Shown piece by piece: positions 45,301 to 55,600 of a stretch of DNA of 64,000 bases (the first letter of the stretch is position 1; the number at the start of each line of letters is the position of its first letter). A program made the position numbers and the translations under genes. The stretch spans positions 4,450,501 through 4,514,500 of the forward strand of contig CATNEN010000024.1 in assembly GCA_950097015.1 (NCBI GenBank), in the 5' to 3' direction. The notes under the pieces were generated by a model. It was not told the DNA's origin. It saw nothing but the letters and a program-made list of their open reading frames with translations, and did no database searches. The stretch comes from Macrostomum hystrix. Lineage: Eukaryota > Platyhelminthes > Macrostomidae.

Positions 45301-47376
45301 CTTACTACGTTTTATTCGAATATATGCAATTAGGGAGGTCAAGTTGAGATAGGGCACCGATTGTATATTTCTTAGAAGTCAAATTCCCGCGAAAACTTAA
45401 TATTTTGTTTAACTTTGCGTAAAATTGTTTTAATGCACCAATTTGTTTTAAAAGCACCTTTTGTTTAAATGCACCGAATAATTATTGTTTGAATGAAGTC
45501 GCGGAATGATAGGAGAATTTACTATAAATACACGAGAGAAATCAGGGAGACAGACAACGTGTTAACGTGTTGTATGCACATACGTTCTGATAAAGAAAGC
45601 TTGAATCTTTAAGTGTTCGTGTTAAAGAGTTATTTGAAGAGACATTGCGAAAGGAGAGTAATAAGAGTGAAAGATAGCTGTAACTCTAGATCCATTGGAA
45701 AGCCCTATGAAACGGACTGAAGATTGAAATTGAAGACTGAACTGAAGATTGAATTGAAGGTTAACTGAATGATAATTGAAGACGGATAAAGACGGATAAA
45801 GACGGATAAAGACTGATAAAGACTGATAAAGACAGATAAAGATTGATACAAAGTACTTATAGAAATAATACAGTAAAGTTATAAGCAGAAGGGAATATAG
45901 AAGAGATACCGGCCATACTGAAAGTATAACGCTACCATATTGAAAGTATAACGCTACCATATTTGAATACATAAACGCTACCAATTTGAATTGAGATAAA
46001 GCGAATAATTAAAAGACATTCATAAGATTGACAAAAGTATAAAAGGCCTGTAACAACTTTGGTAACAGCAGTAGAATTAATTTAGCCCTACAACAACTTT
46101 GGTGACATTGTTAGGAGTAATATCGAATATAGACAGAGGCCTACGACATATAGACATATTCATACAAGCTGCCATGTGGATAAGCTGAAAATTATTGGCA
46201 CAGATCTGTGTAGATAAAATTGAAATTATCGGCATGGGACTGTGGGAATAAACACTTCCTATTTTTAAAGCCATATTTGGCATCAGAGTCTGATAGACAC
46301 TCTTTGAATTAGTGAATTTTGTATAAAGAGAAAAATGTCTGCCAATGCTAAGGAAGCCATACATAAACTACTCAGACATCATGTGACTTTTGCCACATGC
46401 CAGACTAGAAACTAGGCCCTATATGTTATTCTGAATATTAAACTGCATTGAAATTCAGTTGCATCTCAAAGTGCCAACTAAACTCTGATTTGCAAGATGG
46501 GCATTTTTTTAATTTAATCAATATAAAAGCAATTCACAAATTCAGCTACTTAAAAGATAAGGAGCAAAAGTAGGGGGCCTATTTTTTTTAGCAATTTTTC
46601 TTATTTTATTATTACTACTTTAATTACTAATTTATATATATAAACTATAAGCTTTTTGAGCTGAACTCAAAACTGTAAACCTGGTCATAGGTAAAGTGAG
46701 AAATAATATGAATTAATATAAGGTAGGCCTATTAAATGAAATGTTTGAAAGAAAAAAGTTTGTAATTTTTGGGGGTAAACTGTAATATAATTGGAAGTAA
46801 ATTGTAGTGATAATTGAAATTAAATTTGCAGCAATTAGGCCTAGTAATAATTGAAAGTAAACTAGAGTTATAAATTTATAATATTAATTAGTATAATTGA
46901 AAACAAAGAAAGTAGCCTAGCTGAAATTTAGGGAACACGAAATTGTTAGAAATATTTGTATAATGAAATCAGTTGCTGAAGTGACAGCTTGTGCAAATAC
47001 ATACATACAGATGCTAGGCCCTACCAATCTTGACGTAGTATTAAATAAGATTAGCCATGTTACATAAGCTACACAACAAGCTTCTTAATCTTAGATTCTT
47101 AGTTAGCTTCCCTTTCAAATGATCTGAATCTGACTATTTTCTAAAATAATAAATATTTGGTCTAGCCTTCCGAACATCTTAAGCTATTCGGCAAAAATCA
47201 ATGTTTACAGTTAGAACTTAGAGTTCCATATCTTCTGGTCTTGGCTTAGTTAATAATATTATTATAAACGAATTAACTAGCTTTGTGAACACCAGGCCAA
47301 ACGACATACAAAGCTTATTTTACTTTATTAACTTACCTCCCTTTTTTGCTGCATCAGTCTTAGGCTTCGGAGCCAT
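39313..47376 (-). CDS. RPL23A: 60S ribosomal protein L23a (uL23), two exons with a 7.6-kb intron
   Basis: Large-subunit protein at the polypeptide exit tunnel. Exon 1 is 47376-47337 ([13 protein letters not shown] plus one base, donor GTAAGT). Exon 2 is 39731-39313 ([14 protein letters not shown] to the end). The join is phase 1, total 459 nt or 152 aa; human RPL23A is 156 aa. Diagnostic stretches: [38 protein letters not shown] and the exact C-terminus [12 protein letters not shown]. The variable basic N-terminal extension is short. The intron contains a foldback element interrupted by an LTR retroelement. An intact reading frame argues for the functional gene rather than a processed pseudogene. 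Confidence 0.97.
39732..40828. other. RPL23A intron, right-hand part
   Basis: AT-rich. No coding segment, snoRNA or mobile element could be recognised by eye. Confidence 0.4.
40829..41460. mobile_element. Foldback/MITE-like element with long terminal inverted repeats, interrupted by the LTR element
   Basis: 40829-40922 (TTATTCCCA..., CCGATAATTTCAATTTTATCC, GCAGCTTGT) recurs inverted at 41375-41452 and again at 46160-46255. The third copy lies beyond the LTR retroelement, so the LTR element appears inserted into this older repeat. Confidence 0.7.
41466..42269 (+). repeat. 5' LTR
   Basis: 804 bp, TG...CA. It contains an in-tandem motif GACGGATAAA (x3) then GACTGATAAA, and repeated ACAACTTTGGT near its 3' end. 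Confidence 0.92.
42328..42612 (+). CDS. Short ORF after the 5' LTR of the retroelement
   Basis: 94 codons with a hydrophobic start ([11 protein letters not shown]) and a Cys-rich segment ([11 protein letters not shown]...YHVC). It occupies the gag position but resembles no gag domain that I know. Possibly a truncated or decayed fragment. Confidence 0.35.
   Translation: MLLLVVIMMVMVNQQPAHPSLFEGQQANEKRSAGRGRRNHETITKDNFHMFNRCYLCGTPGTSTELRSRTSEEQKDKRPGYHVCRVVLRRSENK
43504..43845 (+). pseudogene. Acidic ORF with pol C-terminal tail signature
   Basis: 113 codons, Glu/Asp/Asn-rich, then [15 protein letters not shown]. The YNLRSR/YNLRPR motif is common at the C-terminus of Gypsy-type polyproteins, after integrase. 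The frame is open upstream of the ATG as well, so this is probably the remaining 3' end of a deleted pol. Confidence 0.5.
44267..44641 (+). CDS. Post-pol ORF, part a, of the LTR element
   Basis: 124 codons starting [20 protein letters not shown] with a KRARTPSP segment that could be a nuclear-localisation-like basic patch. Stops at TAG and overlaps a second frame at -1. It lies in the env position but has no signal peptide, transmembrane segment or furin site. Confidence 0.45.
   Translation: MDCDLDTFLEELLNEGNPAQENMEPAAPERVSTRPKLPIATNMTTKRARTPSPVEVKQARLTPASSAGRQLKSVVHVSTTGGPARSAEAVHHRHSAGPAKQLRPAPQESRARRESRSRHHRHSQ
44521..45081 (+). CDS. Post-pol ORF, part b: Pro-rich linker and conserved helical C-terminus
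   Basis: The frame is open from before 44521 (no ATG before 44641) to the TAG at 45081. It has a proline-rich repeat ([16 protein letters not shown]), then a helical segment [20 protein letters not shown] and ...[20 protein letters not shown]. It is in the -1 frame relative to part a over a long overlap, so the two may be joined by frameshifting, splicing or an old indel. A similar segment is found in the minus-strand element at 49396-49616. Confidence 0.45.
   Translation, partial: FGGSCSSSALGWASKATKASTTRIPGSEREPQPTPPPQPIVLPQPILPPKPTPPQPIVPPQPISPPKPTPLQQQHAPTPQTTREREEEQREMLVHELRQYMERVAYHTYELSYPQRTQIWKSMTSLKNMSQEQAVNILKEVAQCMHNGAATSEVTMHRKVLTMEFRWAFRQIRWPYYKALPAPCDF
45345..46148 (+). repeat. 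3' LTR
   Basis: Same length and nearly same sequence as the 5' LTR. Confidence 0.92.
46155..46255. repeat. Distal end of the foldback element split by the LTR insertion
   Basis: Inverse of 40829-40922, sharing ACAAGCTGCCATGTGGATAA and AAAATTGAAATTATCGGCAT, and ending GGGAATAA. Confidence 0.7.
46256..47336. other. RPL23A intron, 5' part
   Basis: AT-rich. No gene or repeat recognised. Confidence 0.4.
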
Positions 47377-48340
47377 TCTATTTTGTACTGGCAATAATTA
47401 TTTAATTCAAGTAATTGTAGCTTCAACTAATCAAAGGTAACAATTACTGAGATTACTACTTTTCCAAAATCACGTTTTCCGCACGGGGTTGTCGTTTCAT
47501 AGAATATAGAGGTTGTAAAAATGTTTGATTGAGTACTGTCCTATTTTAGTTATTTAAGACTGTTTAGGACTAAGGGTCCACTGCTCCGGCGCTGGATGCT
47601 GTAGGAAGCTAAAATTGCTCGTGCTTCATCTACAGCCATGGCAATTAATATTTTTCTATGTTACGACCCTTTGTTTTAACTATTATTTTTTTTCGGTAAG
47701 TCTGATTACTGGTACTGGAAAATAGGACGTCAATAAACTAGATAGTAAAGCTTACGACAAATAATTATGACGTATGACAGACTAGAAAAACTTCGAAAAA
47801 CCGAGTTGCATTTTTTCAACGATTATTGACAATGTCAATAGTGTGTGTATATATTATGCACCATGTAGTACTTTTAGACATTGTTTCGTGGTTAGGCCTA
47901 GTCTGTTTCAAGCGAAGCTAGCTAGTGTTAGCTAGGCTTAGTAAAAGAAAAAATCGTTTTACTAGATCTTGTGTTACTTTTTACTATAGGCCTAATATCT
48001 ATCTAGGCTTGCTATCTAACATAGGCCTGTTATACACTTTATATCATAGGCCTATTATCACATGGTCATTAGGTTCGTTCAGGTGCTGGTCACTTCATCA
48101 AAAGTCATTTCATCAAAAGCCATTTCATCAAATGGTTGTCAACTGAACTCATCCCTGTATTTTGTCACTTTGTCAAATAGCCAATTGGGCCATCTCAAAC
48201 ACTGGTCACTTTGTCAAATATCTAGAATATATGTGGGAGGCCTCTTTCTTTATTCTAAAATCTCTGTCTCAAATAAATATGTATATGTATCAGTACATGT
48301 ATTGTATTCACCTATGCCAAATCAATATGATTTATATGTA
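47377..48340. other. RPL23A upstream region
   Basis: Presumed RPL23A promoter just above 47376. Contains a cluster of TCATTTCATCAAAA-type short repeats at about 48085-48210. No gene seen. Confidence 0.4.
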
Positions 48341-48348
48341 CTTGTGCA

Positions 48349-48629
48349 CATACATGCGCAACACCCGGCCGACCCGGCCGAACCGGCCGGGTGAAACGAG
48401 GGCCAAGCAAGGTAAGTCGCAAAAACCAATCGACCAAGCGCCAAAAAATCAAAGGGGGGACCAAGGGACAAAAAAGGAAGGCATGAAGAAAAGGAAAAAG
48501 GGGAGAGAAAAAGAGAGCAAATGAGAGCAAACTAAGTCGTAAATAGAGCAATGAAACGAACTAAGTCGCAAATGAGAGCAAAAACTAAGTCGCAAGGCCG
48601 GCTAAGATTTGGGAGGTTGCGCATGTATG
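48349..48629 (+). mobile_element. hAT-like MITE, copy 2, with 8-bp target duplication
   Basis: TIRs CATACATGCGCAAC ... GTTGCGCATGTATG, flanked on both sides by CTTGTGCA (48341-48348 and 48630-48637). Eight-bp duplications are the hAT hallmark. A GC-rich CCGGCCGACCCGGCCG stretch sits just inside the left TIR. Confidence 0.9.
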
Positions 48630-48637
48630 CTTGTGCA

Positions 48638-49395
48638 AATTGCCTGAAACAATTTTCTAGGTAGCATATATTGACTGTGTCTGAGCGGCAAGACACTCCA
48701 ATCATTATCCTCTAACCATTGGCAATCTATTCAGTCCTTTAAGGCTCCCAATGGATAAAAATTGCCCAGTCTCCATGCACGTATAGAACTCAGTCTGGAA
48801 TTTCCTTTCATATTTGGGATTTTATCCCTTGCTTCAATCTGGTTATTAACCTTCCTTTCTTTATTCAATCTGACTCTTAGCATATGACTTTGTCCAAGCA
48901 ACCTTCAACTCTGAGAAATAATCAACACAGAACTCAATTTAATCTGATTTATTATACTGCTATTATTTGGGCCTTTAGCCAAAACCTCAAGCCTCAAGGT
49001 TATATTTATACTCCCTGTCCACACAAGGGAGGGGGGAAAACATAGCACTTAAACAAAATCCTTCAAGTAAACAATATATGTTTTGGTGTGAATTTGGTTT
49101 AGAAGTTATATGGTATTAAAATGGGTCTGCCTCAACTGGCTTTCCTTTATTAATTTTTTTAAATAGGCATAAAATGGTGCAAAAAATACAAATGCAAAAA
49201 ATTATTGTATGTTAGAGCAAGAGCAAAATGTTTCTCACAATGTTTTAAAAGTTCACACACAAAAGCTAATAAAACAAAAGTCTAAAATTGTCTCACAAAG
49301 TTACCCTTTCAATGAATTTCTTCTAAGGGAAGTAGCATTCTTCTGGAAGGCGTTCATTCTTAGGCCAACCAACCAATGTGGCCATCCAACAGATC
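48638..49395. other. Spacer with a Gypsy pol scrap
   Basis: 49089-49137 is a near copy of 52319-52364 (TTTGGTTTAGAAGTTATA...), which adjoins the integrase remnant on the minus strand, so it is probably another pol fragment. Otherwise nothing recognised. Confidence 0.45.
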
Positions 49396-50913
49396 TCAAT
49401 GCCGAGGACCTACCACTGGATTGATCTCAGCCATGATTTTGTTGATGCTATTCTTAGCATATTGCACAGCCCACTGCCAGGCAATGATGACAAATTTTTC
49501 TACCAGGACTCGGGCTGCGTCCTTGATGTACACTCGCTGCAGATACCCTTTAATGTCATGCCAGCAGGCCACGTTCATAAAATATCTGCGGAGATGGCTG
49601 ATAAGTCACTTAAAGTCATTCATGCGCAACCTCCCAAATCTTAGCCGGCCGTGCGACTTAGTTTTTGCTCTCATTTGCGACTTAGTTTGTTTCATTGCTC
49701 TATTTACGACTTAGTTTGCTCTCATTTGCTCTCTTTTTCTCTCCCCTTTTTCCTTTTCTTCACGCCTTCCTTTTGTGTCCCTTGGTCCCCCCTTTCATTT
49801 TTTGCGCTTGGTCAATTGTTTTTTGCGACTTACCTTGCTTGGCCCTCGTTTCACCCGGCCGGGTGTTGCGCATGTATGCTTAAAGTGCTCATGCTGGTGT
49901 GCCGGGATCCAATTCATTGCCAGAGCAAACCAAGCATCAGGATCGTCAGGCTGAAATGCATCATCATGATTGTTGACAATTGCATCCAGTGGGTCGGGCT
50001 GTTCAGTAGTTGGCGCAGCCTGATGCAACTGTGGCCACTTCGAAACCGACGGATGCTGCTGCTGCTGAGCCGATGGTGCAGCTGGCTGCTGCTGCAAGGC
50101 TGACGATTGTTGCCACTGCTGTTGAGCTGACGATGCTGCCTGCTGTTGCAGCTGCTGCAAGGCTGATGACTGCTGCTGCTGCTGAGCCGACAATGCCGCA
50201 TGCTGCTGCTGTTGCCGCTGCTGCTGAGCTGACAATGCGGCATGCTGCAGCTGCTGCCATTGTGAAGCCAATGCTTGCTGATGCTGCTGGGCCGATGATG
50301 ACGATTGCTGCTGCTGACGCTGAGGAGGTTTGGGGGCAATTGCTCTGCCACGCGCTGCCGGAGGTTGCCATGTCGGCGGCTTGGCCTGCCTCTGAGGAGC
50401 TGGTTTAGGGGCCAACGGACGCCGAATGGTGACACGATGCGCCCCGGGTGGCTTGCCATCGGGTATAGCAATAACCTGTGTCGGACAAGCACCGGCTGGT
50501 TGCCTATTGAGGGCTGCTTCCTCCACTGCCACTGTGGCGACCAGTTGTTGGCGTAGAATTTTGCAGCATTTAGCCGGATCCAAATAGACGGGTAACCATG
50601 AGCTTGGTAGCCTCCTCTTGGCTGCAACCCCTTCTGAGGACATCTGGGCCATGCGCTTGCTGGTCGCGGCTTTTTCCTCGGGCATTCTGAGTTGACTCGC
50701 CATGCCCTGACTCGCCATTCTGGGTTGTGTCCGTTGCCTTAACAGAGCCTCAGGGATCTCTGAGGGATCGACCTTGGACTGGCCATCAGCAACCTTCTCC
50801 TCCGCCTGTTTGGGCTCGATATTTTCACTCTCTGATCCTTCGGAAAAATCCACGTTTACTGACTCAAGCAGTTTTTCAAATTCTATATTACTCATGGTGT
50901 TTTCTTCTTCCAT
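49396..50913 (-). pseudogene. Gln-rich post-pol ORF of a decayed LTR element, broken by a MITE
   Basis: From an ATG at 50913: acidic start (NIEFEKLLESVNVDFSEGSE), a basic/Pro region (RRPLAPKPAPQRQAKPPTWQ), a long Gln/Ala tract with QQQQ runs, then DPDAWFALAMNWIPAHQHEH. A hAT-like MITE (49617-49878) interrupts the end. Beyond it the frame resumes, after an in-frame TGA at the empty-site join, with LISHLRRYFMNVACWHDIKG and ...EKFVIIAWQWAVQYAKNSIN. The start and this C-terminal segment resemble those of the ORF at 44267-45081, and it too lies downstream of pol remnants (51765-52330). It is broken by the stop and the insertion. Confidence 0.5.
49617..49878 (-). mobile_element. hAT-like MITE, copy 3, with 8-bp target duplication
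   Basis: Inverted relative to copies 1 and 2. Flanked by CTTAAAGT at 49609-49616 and 49879-49886. The left TIR has one change (CATTCATGCGCAAC). Confidence 0.9.
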
Positions 50914-51108
50914 CTTAGGCTCTAGTCAGCTATTGTTTGCTTGTAACTCGGATCAAATCTGTTTGTTTTCCCAGGTGTCTGATATATATAGGTGTGGAGC
51001 TGGCGCACATTGTCGTGTCCTCCCACCTTATTGGCCCACACGACTATTCGTCTTTTGACTGGTTCCCCAAATACCCCATATCTTGCTTCTAAGTCGATTG
51101 AATTGATT

Positions 51109-51490
51109 CCAGGGTCCAGTCCAGGTCGGACTCTGGATCAGATGGTCCTGGGTTCGACTCCCGACCTAGTCTAGAGCTATTCGTGCAGCCTTTGGCAAGC
51201 TGCTTTGCCCTGATGTGCACACAGTCTACTCAGCTGCAAATGAGTACCGACATTTTGTCGGGTAATAATAATTCAGGCTGGCGTGGAATAAAGCAGTTCT
51301 GTGTGGCAATTCTGTGGGGTTTGGATGCTGCCGATATGTTTGGAAAAATAAATTCCATTGCTGACACGCGGCTGTCAACCGGTGTCCGAGAGAGCCGGAG
51401 AGTACAATAGGTGTGCAGTCCCCACCTGCTAGTGTGCCTGACACACAACACCTGCACTGGCCCTTGGGTCTAGTGTCAATTATTATTATT
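51109..51490 (+). mobile_element. tRNA-type SINE with 12-bp target duplication
   Basis: ATTGAATTGATT flanks both sides (51097-51108 and 51491-51502). The head has a B-box-like GGTTCGACTCCCGACC. The body has GGCAAGCTGCTTTGCCCTGA and CAGCTGCAAATGAGTACCG, like central domains of metazoan SINEs. The tail is an ATT microsatellite. It splits the Gypsy-type remnant. Confidence 0.85.
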
Positions 51491-51764
51491 ATTGAATTGA
51501 TTGGCTTCCTTCCCCTAGTACCCTGATTATGTAACTTACAATCCCTGTCTAAATTCGTATAGCCCCCAACAGACTGAACACTGTGAATCACCTTTTCAAA
51601 TAGCCTTCATACCTGGCAGGGGGTCAGATTTGCCTCCTTGGGCGAGCAGCCATCCCTACATCTTCCTCATTTTGTACACCAACTTGCAAATCTCCACCTG
51701 AGGTGACAATGGTTTCGTTCTCACTATGGCTCTGATCTTGATTTTCATTCTCCTCTTCGCTGCT

Positions 51765-52330
51765 CTAGAATTCAGATTCGCCAGATGACTCACTGTTTCC
51801 AATTTCTATCTCTCCACCTAATTCTAATTCCTTACCATTAATTCCGTGTAAATTCCTATAGTTACACTGCCAATCCAGTCTTTCATCTTCTTCTTCGGAT
51901 TCACTAATCTCTGTCACTTCCAATCTTCGCCTCTTGCGCTGGCTTCCCTTAGCTTTAGCTTCGGTCTGCTTTGGCTCCCTTGTTGCCTGGCTTACGAACC
52001 GGAATGGCAAAGGGGTACCTTGTTGTACTATCTACAACAGTGAGAACATATTTATGTCCCCGTTTACTCTCCTTTGATAACAGTCCGATAAAATCAAGGT
52101 GCAAACGATGAAATGGCTCATTAATTGGGAAGGATTGCACTGGGGCCTGAATTGGGTGCCCCCTTTTACTTTCTAGACATGGGATGCATTCTGAAATATG
52201 AGCTTCCACTAAAGTTACAAGACCTGGTCTCCGAAATCGCTGTCACCTGCTGGATAGTTTTATCCCGTCCTGAATGTCCGGCCAAGGGACTATCATGCAG
52301 GTCCTGGAGGACTGATTACGAATTTGGTTT
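51765..52330 (-). pseudogene. Gypsy-type integrase remnant joined to an acidic pol tail
   Basis: On the minus strand: HDSPLAGHSGRDKTIQQV (start of the HHCC finger), a frameshift, then TLVEAHISECIPCLESKRGH and FHRLHLDFIGLLSKESKRGH followed by VLTVVDSTTRYPFAIPVRK, i.e. the integrase finger and the first catalytic Asp region. The core then stops, and the sequence continues in another frame as an acidic, basic-patched tail (KRRRLEVTEISESEEEDERL). So there is a frameshift plus an internal deletion. It lies upstream, in its own orientation, of the ORF at 49396-50913. Confidence 0.8.
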
Positions 52331-52602
52331 AGAAGTTATACGGTATTAAAACGAGTCTGCCTCATATACATACTGTATACTGTCAAGATTGGTGGTTTTG
52401 AAGTCAAGAGCTGAAAGGTGTAGGCATAAAAGAGTTACACAAATATATATTTATATAAGATTGCTTAAAGTATTTATATTTCCTTGGTATGTTTGTATCA
52501 AAGCTACAGATAACTTGTTTGCATTTGCTCTCTAAAAATCATTATATTCAGTTGCCAATAAAAAAGTTCTGAACAGTCTCAGACACTGCCAGTTGGCTGA
52601 CA
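52331..52602. other. Upstream region of the coiled-coil gene
   Basis: No feature seen apart from the pol-related segment at 52319-52364. Confidence 0.35.
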
Positions 52603-52651
52603 ATGCATCGCTTAGTTGGCGCTTGTGTGTCGCGCCAGCTGCCAGAGGATG

Positions 52652-52684
<33 letters not shown>

Positions 52685-55600
52685 AGCTCTCCAAATCACC
52701 AAAGCGAGCTCACAGCTACGGCTTTGGTGCGTTCAAACCGCCCTGGCGCAGGCAGCAGCAGCAGCAGAGTCGGTCAGATCGCGGTCGCCGGCCGCTGTCT
52801 AGCGAGGCTGACAGTCTGGCGGCATCCTACGCTTCGCCGACTATCGCCGCTTGTAAATCCGCGCCCCCGATGCCAGATCGTCGGCCAGTTACACTAGGCG
52901 AGGTTTCGCCGTCAGATTCTCGGACTAGCGAAGATCTTCATCTAATGGCGCAGCAGCAGAATCAGCTTCCTGTGCGATCGGTTACTGTTGATAATTTTCG
53001 ATTCGCTGCCAACTGTGAAGAGTGAGTCACTTTGTTTTAGAGGACTTAAGGTCTCTCAATTGGTCGATTGGGATAATTGAATGCAAATCTGGGACTTGGG
53101 GTGGGGAAAATTGTCTCCAACTTAGGTACAGCACAGCCGCAGCTATTGCGCGGCGCATCTGATGGCTGCATACGGCTGTTCAGTCCATGGACTGGGGGCA
53201 TGCCACACTCACCCTCAATTATCCCAGCTAATGCTAGTACCTGTTAAACAGCTGTGTGAACTGAAGCAATCCAAAGTTAAGTGTCTTGCTAAAGGACACA
53301 CATTTTTCCAGTTGAGTCAGGTATCGAACCCCCGACCTTCAAGTGTTGGTGTGACATTTTCAAATAGTCGGTCTCTTACTGCAAAGACTCCTGGTGATAA
53401 TTTACCCTAATAAGGGCCAATACGCTAGGAGACGGGTGTCTGAGAATCAGTACTTTATTTATTGAATGGAACTTGCTACTTATATTTTATTAGCTCATAT
53501 TAATCTGTCCTTCAGTTCCCAGTCTCCCGAGTCGTCCATTGCTATGCTCAGACCATCTCTGCGCAATCGTCCGCCGGTCGACACCGCAGCAACCGTGCCC
53601 GATGCTCCCCAGCCGCAGCCAATGGCTTCTTCGTCCGCTGATTCTCAGAAGCGCCTCTCCGGTCGGCCGGATACGGTGACAACCTATAGCGAGGTCTGCG
53701 CTTCAACTGACACTGAGGACTCGCAGGCCAGCACGCTGCCCGTTGAGTGAGTTGCGGAATATTAATTACTATACGAGTATTAATTATAGCTCGGGTCTTT
53801 CATTAGGGGAAAATAGGTCTTTCTACTGTTACGAGGTGCATTCAAAAAGTTCTTTTCGGTCCTTTGGCATTGTTTTGTAAATGACACACAGATCAAAATT
53901 TTTTCGAATGCTGCAAGTTAAGTTTATGGCCTAAACCTTCCTGAGTTTTTAAGCCTTAGCTGGTGACTGTGTCTGAGCTACAAGCAATTTTTTAAGCTAC
54001 CCTTCTATTTCTTGGCCATGGCAGAATCTTTTTCAAAGCAAGACGTTCGGAGCTTGATGAAGTTCCAATTCCTGCAAGGAAAGAAACCTCCGGAGATGTT
54101 TAGAGAGCTTCAGCAAGTGTTTGGTGACAGTGCACCAACTGAACAGACTGTTCGAAAGTGGTTCCGGTTGTTCGCTGAAGGCAGAGAGAGCGTCGAGGAC
54201 AACGAACGCTCTGGAAGACCGATGACTGCCACCAACGAGACCGTGGTGAAGAAAGTGCAGGAGCTCCTGGATGATGATCGCAGACTGACTTGCGAAGAGC
54301 TGTCAGAAGATGTCGGAGTGTCAGTTGGCAGTGTGCACACCATTCTGACAGAGCGTCTCAACCTGCAGAAGAAATTCAGCAAGTGGGTGCCACACCTGCT
54401 GACAGGTGAGCAGACGATGCAACGTGCTCTGGCCGCCACCAACCACCTGCGCCGTTTCCAGCGAGAAGGAGAGAATTTTCTTTTGAGAATCGTTGCCGGA
54501 GATGAAACATGGGTTTATAGCTGGGATCCGGAGACAAAGGCCCAGTCTGCTGAATGGCTTCCAGCCGATTCTCCAAGGCCTCAGAAGGCCATCAGGAAGC
54601 AGGGTGCATTGAAGATCATGCACGTCATGTTTTTTGATGTCCAGGGAATTCTGCTGAACTGGGCAGTCCCACATGGAACAACTGTGAATGGGGACTATTA
54701 TAGATGGATTCTGCAAGAGAAGCTGCGCCCGGCGATTCGAAAGAAGCGCCCTGGTTTGCTGGAGTCTGGTGTGATCTTGCTGCATGACAATGCGCCGGCT
54801 CATCGCAAGCACAATGTTGTCGAACTCCTGAGCGGTTGGGGCTGGGAAGTGCTGTAACATCCGCCCTACTCGCCCGATTTGTCACCCTGTGACTTCTTCC
54901 TATTCCCATCTGTGAAGAAGCACCTTCGGGGCATTCGATTTGACAGCGTCGAGCACATCAAAGCTGCTTGCCAAGGTGCAGTGCGTGAAACGGACGCGAG
55001 AGGCGTGGGTACTGGAATCAGAGGTCTGGTGCATCGCTGGCAGAAGTGCAAGGACATTGGCGGTGAATATGTTGAGTGACCGAATGACATTGAATGACCT
55101 AAACATGTTTTCATTGTTCCATACGTTTTTTGTTAATTTTTGCTGAGCACCGAAAAGAACTTTTTGAATGCACCTCGTATTTATAAAAGTAGAACAATCC
55201 CTACTAATCTGTCCTTCTTGGCAGCAGCCAATCACACTCAACCCAGCCAGTTGCCGCGGCAGCCGCAGCTTCGGCCCGTCGGTCTCGCATAGCTTCTGGC
55301 GCTTCTAGTCTAGACTCTGACGATCTCATGCTTAGCACAGACTGCGACGTTGAAGATGCCGATGCTGGCGGCAGCGGCTGCGGAGCTGACGACTTCGATG
55401 ACAATTACGGCGGCTGCGCCAGCTTGACAGCGTCACGTGCCGGAGGGGATCTGGCCGAGTGCCTCATCAGGGAGGAGGAGGTAATGGCTAACAACTGAAT
55501 GATTTAGAGGCTGTGATTTTGCTATAACCATTCATTCTTCTGAATTACACTAAAATTCAGGAATATGAGGACGAGAACAATCATCTGGATGGGCAGCAGC

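Larger units (their letters stand above)
41466..46148 (+). mobile_element. LTR retroelement (Gypsy-type, pol-deleted) in RPL23A intron
   Basis: Two direct repeats of exactly 804 bp bound the element (41466-42269 and 45345-46148). They begin TGAGATAGGG and end CGACA. The two copies look almost identical; I saw one difference (AAACAGGG versus AATCAGGG), implying recent insertion. A 4-bp TATA flanks both sides. A primer-binding-site candidate follows the 5' LTR (CTTTGGTGGCAGCGG), and a purine-rich TTAGGGAGGTCAAG precedes the 3' LTR. The interior (3.1 kb) has no protease, reverse transcriptase or integrase domain. It holds a short zinc-knuckle-like ORF, an acidic pol-tail-like ORF and two overlapping ORFs near the 3' LTR. 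It is non-autonomous. Confidence 0.9.
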
